A stretch of DNA of 32,406 nt from the NCBI GenBank assembly GCA_023258235.1, contig JALQZP010000008.1, positions 1 through 32,406 of the forward strand, read 5' to 3'. This DNA is from Terrimicrobiaceae bacterium. GTDB taxonomy: Bacteria; Verrucomicrobiota; Verrucomicrobiia; Chthoniobacterales; Terrimicrobiaceae. A program made the translations under genes and the position numbers. Each line of letters opens with the position of its first letter. Position 1 is the first letter of the stretch. The notes under the pieces were generated by a model. That model had not been told where the DNA came from. It did no database searches and saw only the letters and a list, made by a program, of their open reading frames with translations. Shown here in pieces: positions 25,921 to 32,406 of the stretch.

Positions 25921-27504
25921 ATGACTTTACGGTTATCCCTCGGGATTTGCATGGCAATTTTCACACTGCTTCTTGCCGGTTGCGGAAAAGTGCACACTCG
26001 CGCCGACCTGGTCTTCCTGAACGGAGCCGAACCCGAAACCCTCGATCCCGCCATCATCACAGGCCAACCCGAAGGCCGTATCGTCAACGCGCTTTTCGAG
26101 GGCCTTTGCGCCTATGACGAAAATGGGCAACCTTCCCCCGGGGTCGCTGAAAGCTGGGAGATCTCGCCAGATGGAAAAACCTACACCTTTCACATCCGCC
26201 CCAATGCCAAGTGGAGCGATGGATCTCCCCTCACGGCCCGCGACTTTGTGAAATCATGGCACCACACGCTCAAGCCCGAAACCGGCTCCCAATACAATTA
26301 TCAACTCTATCCGATCAAAAACGCCCAAGCTTTTGCAGAAGGGAAACTCACCGATTTTTCGCAGGTGGGTGTTCACGCCGTCGATGATCGGACGCTCCGC
26401 GTGGATCTCGAAAACCCCACAAGCTACTTCCTTCAACTCTGCGCCTTCCCGACCCTCCACCCTCTCCCAGTCGAACTGATCAAGCGAGTCGGAGACGATT
26501 GGGTCAAACCAGGTAACCTTGTTTCGAACGGGGCCTACACACTGGAGAGTTGGCGTATTAACGACAAAATCCGCCTTCGCAAAAACGCCATGTATTGGGA
26601 TTCCGAGAATGTGGCCCTGGAAACCATCGACGTGCTTCCTATCTCGGATGCGAATGTGGCCTTCAATTTCTATGCCAGCGGACTTGCCGATCTGATGATG
26701 GATAAGGGACTCGCCCCGCCGGCGTTGCTGGAGGATTTAAAAAAGCGTCCGGACTTCCATGCAGCCCCGTTCTTAGGAATTTACTTCCTCCGCTACAATT
26801 GCGAACGAGGCCCCTTCAAGGATGAACGCGTCAGAAAGGCGTTTTCACTGGCCGTGGATAAAAAGCGTATCGTGGATAAAATCACTCGCGCGGGAGAACT
26901 CCCCGCCAGCGGCTTCGTTCCTCCAGGAATAGCGGGCTTCCAAGGCACCGACGGATTGCCATTTGATCCGGCTCAAGCCGTGCGGTTGCTTGCCGAGGCA
27001 GGGTTTCCTGCCGGCAAGGGATTTCCGAATGTGATCTACCTTTACAGCAAGAGCGAACTCAACGAAGCCATCGCCGTCGAACTCCAAAACATGTGGCGTG
27101 ATTCGCTCGGGGTGAATGTGAACCTCGTTCGCCAAGAGTGGAAAGTGTATCTGAACTCGCTTTCGCTTCTGGACTATGACATCGCCCGATCCAGCTGGGT
27201 CGGCGACTATGCAGACCCGAATACTTTCCTCGACATGTTCCTCACCGGCGGCGGCAACAACCGCACCGGATGGAGTTCCCCGGGCTATGATGCCCTTCTG
27301 GCCACGGCCTCGCGGGAGCTCAATCCCTCTCGTCGGTTTGAAATCCTACGGGAAGCAGAGGATCTTCTTGTAAAAACCGCCATCCCGGTCTGCCCGATTT
27401 ACTACTACGTTGGCATTCAACTCTACGATCCCGCCAAACTTGATGGCATTCGGGCCAACGTCCTCGACGAACACCCGCTTCGCAAAATCCGCAAAAAACA
27501 ATAG
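25921..27504 (+). CDS. Peptide ABC transporter substrate-binding lipoprotein, OppA/DppA family (SBP family 5)
   Basis: Lipobox LLLAGC; LVFLNGAEPETLDPAIITGQPEGRIVNALFEGLCAYDENGQPSPGVAESWEISPDGKTYTFHIRPNAKWSDGSPLTARDFVKSW. Confidence 0.95.
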   Translation: MTLRLSLGICMAIFTLLLAGCGKVHTRADLVFLNGAEPETLDPAIITGQPEGRIVNALFEGLCAYDENGQPSPGVAESWEISPDGKTYTFHIRPNAKWSDGSPLTARDFVKSWHHTLKPETGSQYNYQLYPIKNAQAFAEGKLTDFSQVGVHAVDDRTLRVDLENPTSYFLQLCAFPTLHPLPVELIKRVGDDWVKPGNLVSNGAYTLESWRINDKIRLRKNAMYWDSENVALETIDVLPISDANVAFNFYASGLADLMMDKGLAPPALLEDLKKRPDFHAAPFLGIYFLRYNCERGPFKDERVRKAFSLAVDKKRIVDKITRAGELPASGFVPPGIAGFQGTDGLPFDPAQAVRLLAEAGFPAGKGFPNVIYLYSKSELNEAIAVELQNMWRDSLGVNVNLVRQEWKVYLNSLSLLDYDIARSSWVGDYADPNTFLDMFLTGGGNNRTGWSSPGYDALLATASRELNPSRRFEILREAEDLLVKTAIPVCPIYYYVGIQLYDPAKLDGIRANVLDEHPLRKIRKKQ

Positions 27505-27575
27505 TTCATGGGTCGTTAACGCTCGGCTTGCAGGAGTTGGTGGCTTTTTCGTTGAGCCTCAGGCGTCCTTGATCC

Positions 27576-27794
27576 ATGATCTCAAAAGATATGAAAATCG
27601 GGACATCCTCTATAGCGCCACTGCTGGCTTCGATCCGCGTCCCATCCTGCGAGGCCTCCCATCACTCCCTGACGTCTGCACAAATCCCGTTCAAGAACAT
27701 CTCGAGCAGCGACCTCGTCCGTAAAAACAGCTTCAAACTGGAACCTGCCGCCCTGCAAATGACGCTTACTGCACACGGCATCGCGACCGAATAA
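27576..27794 (+). CDS. Hypothetical short ORF upstream of mnmG (uncertain)
   Basis: 72-aa open frame ending 1 nt before the mnmG start; no recognised motif. Confidence 0.3.
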   Translation: MISKDMKIGTSSIAPLLASIRVPSCEASHHSLTSAQIPFKNISSSDLVRKNSFKLEPAALQMTLTAHGIATE

Positions 27795-27795
27795 C

Positions 27796-29676
27796 TTGAG
27801 CGACTTCGTTTATCCGAAAAACTACGACGTTGTTGTGATTGGTGCCGGCCACGCCGGCATTGAGGCCGCCTTGGCCTCAGCCCGTCTCGGTTGCGTGACT
27901 CTTCTTCTGACCCAGAACGCGGATACCGTGGGCCAGATGTCCTGCAACCCCGCCATCGGCGGACTCGCCAAGGGCCACATGGTTCGAGAGATCGACGCCC
28001 TCGGGGGTGCCATGGGCCTTAATACCGACGCCACCGGCATTCAATTCCGCATGCTGAATGCCACAAAAGGGCCCAGCGTCCGAGCCCCCCGCGCGCAATG
28101 CGACAAAAAAGCCTACCAGTTCCGGATGAAGGTCCTCTTGGAACGCCAACCTCACCTTGATGTTAAGCAGGCCAACGTGACCAAGCTCATCACCGGCGAC
28201 AATGGCATCGAGGGACTGGAGACCAACCTCGGCCTTAGCTTCAACACTCGCGCCGTGGTCGTCACCACAGGTACCTTTATGCGCGGGCTTCTCCATGTGG
28301 GACTGCGAAATCAAGCCGGCGGACGCCTTGGAGACACCGTTTCCACGTTCAGCGATTGCCTGCGCGACCTCGGCTTTGAAGTCGCTCGATTCAAGACCGG
28401 AACGCCCTGCCGCCTTCTGGCAAAGAGTATCGATTTCTCCAAATGCGAAGCCCAGCATGGCGATGAACCAGCTCCCGTTTTCAGTTTCCTAGCGGACACA
28501 ATCCGTCGCGGCGAGGATGATATATTCACCCTCAACGAATGGCGCGATGGAGCCTTCCACACCCGCCAGATCCCCTGCTGGATCACCTACACAACGTCAG
28601 CCACCCACGAGATCATCCGATCCAACCTCCATAAATCCCCTCTTTATTCTGGAGTCATCGAAGGTGTCGGCCCGCGCTACTGCCCGAGCATTGAAGACAA
28701 GGTGGTGAAGTTTGCGGAAAAAAACCAACACCAACTTTTCTTGGAACCGGAAGGCCGCCACAGCGATGAAATCTATGTCAACGGCGTTTCCACCAGCCTG
28801 CCGTTCGATGTTCAATACGCGTTCATGCGCAGTGTTCCGGGACTCGAGAATGCCGAGATTTTGCGTCCCGGCTACGCGGTGGAATATGATTACTGCCCAC
28901 CCACGCAATTACACACCACGCTCGAAACCAAGCGTATGCCGGGGCTTTACTTTGCTGGTCAAATCAACGGAACTTCGGGCTATGAAGAGGCCGCTGCACA
29001 AGGCCTGGTGGCAGGCGCAAACGCCGCCCTGAAGTGCCTCGGTCGCACGGCCCTCACGATCGCACGCCATGAAGGCTACATCGGCGTTTTACTGGACGAT
29101 CTTGTCACTCGCGGCACACCGGAACCCTACCGCATGTTCACCAGCCGGGCGGAATACCGCCTCCTCCTGCGACAGGACAATGCCGACCTCCGACTCACGG
29201 GCAAAGCAATCGAACTCGGTCTCGCCGATCCCGAGCGCACCTCCCGCTTCCGCGAAAAACACACTCAATTCACCACCCTCAAGAGCAAACTCAAGGAGTT
29301 CAAGGTGGACACGATTCCGCTCGAGCGTTGGCTCAAGCGCCCCGAAAACACCTGGCAATCCATTTCCTCCGAAATCCTCTCGCAATTCCCGATTCCGGTT
29401 TGGGAGCAAATCGAAACCGATCTGAAATACGCCGGCTATCTCACCCGCCAGGAAGAGCAAATCGCGCGCTCCGCCAGGCACGAGAACAAAACCATCCCGG
29501 ATTGGCTGGACTACGCCAAGATCAACGGACTTCGCACCGAGGCCGTTCAGAAACTCACTCAAATCCGCCCCGAGACCCTTGGCCAAGCGGCCCGCATCAG
29601 CGGTGTCACTCCCGCCGATGTCGCCCTTTTGGGCATCTGGATCACCCGGGGCAACGAAACCATTCCATCACCATGA
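27796..29676 (+). CDS. mnmG: tRNA uridine-5-carboxymethylaminomethyl(34) synthesis protein MnmG/GidA
   Basis: TTG start; [65 protein letters not shown]. Confidence 0.97.
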   Translation: MSDFVYPKNYDVVVIGAGHAGIEAALASARLGCVTLLLTQNADTVGQMSCNPAIGGLAKGHMVREIDALGGAMGLNTDATGIQFRMLNATKGPSVRAPRAQCDKKAYQFRMKVLLERQPHLDVKQANVTKLITGDNGIEGLETNLGLSFNTRAVVVTTGTFMRGLLHVGLRNQAGGRLGDTVSTFSDCLRDLGFEVARFKTGTPCRLLAKSIDFSKCEAQHGDEPAPVFSFLADTIRRGEDDIFTLNEWRDGAFHTRQIPCWITYTTSATHEIIRSNLHKSPLYSGVIEGVGPRYCPSIEDKVVKFAEKNQHQLFLEPEGRHSDEIYVNGVSTSLPFDVQYAFMRSVPGLENAEILRPGYAVEYDYCPPTQLHTTLETKRMPGLYFAGQINGTSGYEEAAAQGLVAGANAALKCLGRTALTIARHEGYIGVLLDDLVTRGTPEPYRMFTSRAEYRLLLRQDNADLRLTGKAIELGLADPERTSRFREKHTQFTTLKSKLKEFKVDTIPLERWLKRPENTWQSISSEILSQFPIPVWEQIETDLKYAGYLTRQEEQIARSARHENKTIPDWLDYAKINGLRTEAVQKLTQIRPETLGQAARISGVTPADVALLGIWITRGNETIPSP

Positions 29677-30482
29677 GCACGCCCAACCGTATCGAGACCA
29701 AGTTCCAATCCCTCCGTGCCGCAAAACAGTGCGGTTTCATCGCCTATATCACGGCTGGCGATCCGACACTCGACACGACCGTCTCACTGGTCGCCACTCT
29801 CGAAAACTCGGGCGTGGACATCATCGAACTCGGCATCCCGTTTTCCGACCCCCTTGCCGACGGGGCGACGATCCAAGCCGCCTCGAATCGCGCCCTTGCA
29901 GCCGGCGCCAGCGTGAAAGGCGTGCTTGAATCCGTAAAAAAAATCCGAACGACCTCGCAGATCCCGATCGTCCTCTTCACCTACCTGAACCCGATTTATG
30001 TCTATGGGTTCGACAAATTCCATGAGGATGCCTCCGCAGCCGGTGCGGACGGCGTTCTGATCCTCGATCTCCCTCCCGATGAGGCTGCAAGAAATACCGA
30101 ACTTTCGAAATCGCTCAACTTGCTGTCGATCCGGCTTATCGCTCCGACGACACCACCGGAACGCATGGGTTTGATTGCGAAATCCGCAGAAGGTTTTATT
30201 TACTACGTTTCCCGGGAAGGTGTCACCGGCGAGCAAACCAGCCTGTCCGCCAGCATCGGCTCACAAGTTCGCGAAATCCAATCCCACACCAACCTTCCCA
30301 TCGCCGTTGGATTCGGGATTTCCACACCCGAACAAGCAGCCGAAGTCGCCAAGGAAAGCGACGCCGTCGTCGTCGGCAGCGCCATCGTCCGCCGGATCGG
30401 CGAATTCGGAACCCATCCGAATCTCAACGCCGAAATCACTGCTTTCGTCGCCCCCATCGCCCAAGCGATCAAGCAGGGATAG
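29673..30482 (+). CDS. trpA: Tryptophan synthase alpha chain
   Basis: [17 protein letters not shown]...[29 protein letters not shown]...[18 protein letters not shown]...[18 protein letters not shown] overlap with mnmG. Confidence 0.97.
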   Translation: MSTPNRIETKFQSLRAAKQCGFIAYITAGDPTLDTTVSLVATLENSGVDIIELGIPFSDPLADGATIQAASNRALAAGASVKGVLESVKKIRTTSQIPIVLFTYLNPIYVYGFDKFHEDASAAGADGVLILDLPPDEAARNTELSKSLNLLSIRLIAPTTPPERMGLIAKSAEGFIYYVSREGVTGEQTSLSASIGSQVREIQSHTNLPIAVGFGISTPEQAAEVAKESDAVVVGSAIVRRIGEFGTHPNLNAEITAFVAPIAQAIKQG

Positions 30483-30555
30483 AGATCCCCGCCGTCATGC
30501 CCCTTTTGTCGAGGGCGGATCAAATCCAAAAAACACATTTTTGGTTTTGCTTTTA

Positions 30556-30573
30556 CTTGGCATTATTGCCAAG
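30556..30573. promoter_or_regulatory. Palindrome upstream of arsR-like gene (candidate ArsR operator)
   Basis: CTTGGCA-TTAT-TGCCAAG, perfect 7-bp arms, 13 bp before the ATG at 30587. Confidence 0.5.
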
Positions 30574-30586
30574 CATTAATACATTC

Positions 30587-30910
30587 ATGAATCTGCATAA
30601 AATAACACGATCGGATGTTCGTGCTGGGATAATTAAAGCCCTAGCACATCCTTCACGGGTTCGAATTGCTGAGGCCTTATGCGATGGTGAGCGCTGCGTG
30701 CAAGACCTCACAATCTTGGTCGGATCGGATATGTCTACCGTATCCAAACATCTCTCTATAATGAAGAAATCCGGCTGGCTTGAAGTAGAGAAGCGAGGCC
30801 TCAACCAATTTTATCGCCTACGCTGCCCTTGCCTTCTGGAGTTTTTTCGCTGCGTGGATTTGATTGATCTCATGGCTCTGAAAAGCAAGCCTACCGCTCC
30901 CTGTTGCTGA
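30587..30910 (+). CDS. arsR: ArsR-family metalloid-responsive transcriptional regulator
   Basis: IKALAHPSRVRIAEALCDGERCVQDLTILVGSDMSTVSKHLSIMKKSGWLEVEKRGLNQFYRLRCPCLLEF winged HTH; C-terminal CC; upstream of acr3/arsC. Confidence 0.9.
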   Translation: MNLHKITRSDVRAGIIKALAHPSRVRIAEALCDGERCVQDLTILVGSDMSTVSKHLSIMKKSGWLEVEKRGLNQFYRLRCPCLLEFFRCVDLIDLMALKSKPTAPCC

Positions 30911-31006
30911 GATAAAAATTTGGCTATTTAAGAAATTAACAATCAACCAACGTTAAGCTGACACTCTCGATTTTTTACTCCTTAAACTCAACCTCATCCC
31001 AAGCCG

Positions 31007-31222
31007 ATGCCGACCTACGTTTACGAAACCATTACTGAAAAAGAAACACCGGAGTGCTTTGAGATCAAACAATCCATCCACGATGCCGCCCTCACCAACC
31101 ATCCGGAAACCGGGAAGCCCGTACGCCGAGTGATCGTCGCAGGGAATTTGCTCACCAAGTCGAGTTCATCCGGACCGTCATCGGGCAGAAGTTGCGGATG
31201 CGGAACAACCGGCTGTTGCTAG
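31007..31222 (+). CDS. FmdB-family-like small protein with non-canonical cysteine pattern
   Basis: MPTYVYETI...FEIKQSIHDAALTNHPETGKPVRRVI matches FmdB spacing, but the CxxC pairs are missing; C-terminal SCGCGTTGCC. Confidence 0.75.
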   Translation: MPTYVYETITEKETPECFEIKQSIHDAALTNHPETGKPVRRVIVAGNLLTKSSSSGPSSGRSCGCGTTGCC

Positions 31223-31231
31223 GGCCCACCC

Positions 31232-32329
31232 ATGAAATCCAAAGATAGTCCCACTAAAGGAAGACAGCTCGATTTTTTTGAACGCTACCTGACGATTTGG
31301 GTCTTCACCTGCATGGCTATCGGTCTCGGGTTGGGCCGCCTATTCCCGGATCTGACGCGCCACATCGGGACTTGGGAATTCGGAACAGAATCCCACGTTA
31401 ACGTTCCTATCACCATTTTGATTTGGCTGATGATTTATCCCATGATGCTGAAGATCGACTTTGGCGGAATCCGAGGCGTTTTTGCCAAGCCCGGCGGATT
31501 ATTCATCACGCTCTTTGTGAATTGGATCGTGAAGCCTCTGAGCATGGCCGGACTTGGGTGGCTTTTCATCACAACTCTCTTCGGCGACGTACTGGGATGG
31601 ATCGATACGGAGTCCGCTAAAAACTATGTCGTCGGCTTGATCATTCTCTCCGCCGCTCCCTGCACAGCAATGGTCTTCGTTTGGAGCTACCTCACCGATG
31701 GCGATGGCCCCTACACATTGGCACAGGTTGCCATCAATGACTTGATCATGATTTTTGCTTTTGCGCCGATCGTGATGTTGCTGGCAGGGGTCGCAGGCGT
31801 TCACATTCCAAGCGGAGTTCTTCTCACCTCGGTAGTGGCCTTTATCGTCATCCCCCTCACAGCTGGCGGGTTGAGCCGGGAGGCCTTGTTGCGAACCCTC
31901 GGACGCGAATGGTTCGAGACGCGCTTTCTTCCCATCTTTCGTCCGGTAACCATCATCGCCCTGCTTTCCACACTCACTCTGATATTTGCATTTCAGGCCG
32001 ACAACATCATCCAAAATTGGACTGCTGTTCTTTTGTTATCCGTTCCGATCCTTATCCAAGTGTATTTCAACTCCGGACTCGCCTACGTGCTCATGAAGCG
32101 ATTTCAAATCCGCCACGATATTGCCACCCCGGGGGCGCTCATCGGAGCCAGCAACTTTTTTGAATTGGCGGTAGCCGTTGCGATCACCCTCTTCGGCCCC
32201 GCCTCTCCCGCCGCATTGGCGACCGTTGTCGGTGTTCTCGTCGAAGTTCCCGTCATGCTTTCCGTCTGCAAGGCCTGTGTGCGCTCCCGAAATTGGTATC
32301 AGAACTCTATTTCTCGAAGCCACCGATGA
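31232..32329 (+). CDS. acr3: ACR3-family arsenite efflux transporter
   Basis: [28 protein letters not shown]...[19 protein letters not shown]...[24 protein letters not shown]...[14 protein letters not shown]. Confidence 0.96.
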   Translation: MKSKDSPTKGRQLDFFERYLTIWVFTCMAIGLGLGRLFPDLTRHIGTWEFGTESHVNVPITILIWLMIYPMMLKIDFGGIRGVFAKPGGLFITLFVNWIVKPLSMAGLGWLFITTLFGDVLGWIDTESAKNYVVGLIILSAAPCTAMVFVWSYLTDGDGPYTLAQVAINDLIMIFAFAPIVMLLAGVAGVHIPSGVLLTSVVAFIVIPLTAGGLSREALLRTLGREWFETRFLPIFRPVTIIALLSTLTLIFAFQADNIIQNWTAVLLLSVPILIQVYFNSGLAYVLMKRFQIRHDIATPGALIGASNFFELAVAVAITLFGPASPAALATVVGVLVEVPVMLSVCKACVRSRNWYQNSISRSHR

Positions 32330-32406
32330 AACCTTCCATCCTCATCCTTTGCACGGGAAACTCCTGCCGCAGCCAAATGGCCGAAGGAATCCTCCGCGAA
32401 ACCGCA
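32326..32406 (+). CDS. arsC: Low-MW phosphatase-type arsenate reductase, N-terminus (truncated by window edge)
   Basis: [41 protein letters not shown]-loop; ATGA overlap with acr3. Confidence 0.9.
   Translation, partial: MKPSILILCTGNSCRSQMAEGILRETA

Noticed and set aside
30587-32406. Ars operon as a mobile island
   Set aside because: No integrase, transposase or flanking repeats visible in the window

Overview
The window is a gene-dense bacterial chromosomal segment of moderately high GC. The style suggests Verrucomicrobia/PVC, but this is inferred from gene content only. Most of it is housekeeping and metabolic genes: a partial yjbQ-like gene, tRNA-Val(GAC), rplM-rpsI with an intrinsic terminator, a heme-binding chemoreceptor, and a permease / TIGR03943 / GHL10 operon. 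These are followed by a GH57-type glycosidase, an LpxL/HtrB-WaaF fusion, purK, a phosphotransacetylase split over two genes, a divergent folP-like gene with MauE-like and bifunctional-nuclease neighbours, and an orphan DppB permease next to a split ChrA. Further on are a PLD-family protein, a cluster of two exported or membrane unknowns plus a NYN nuclease, transglutaminase-like, purU, DUF983, an OppA-like lipoprotein, mnmG, trpA, and the start of an ars operon (arsR, fmdB-like, acr3, arsC). No IS elements, CRISPR arrays, rRNA or prophage were seen. The least ordinary parts are: a tail-to-tail pair of small ribbon-helix-helix-like genes in an AT-richer pocket (9.6-10.3 kb), with a terminator hairpin inside one gene and inverted repeats upstream of the other; the acyltransferase-heptosyltransferase fusion; the divergent DHPS; the FmdB-like protein that lacks its zinc-ribbon cysteines inside the ars operon; the 20.5-23.5 kb cluster of unknowns; and a structured intergenic element at about 459-504. 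I did not find compelling evidence for a clearly new multi-gene system. All family assignments come from reading motifs by eye, without database searches.
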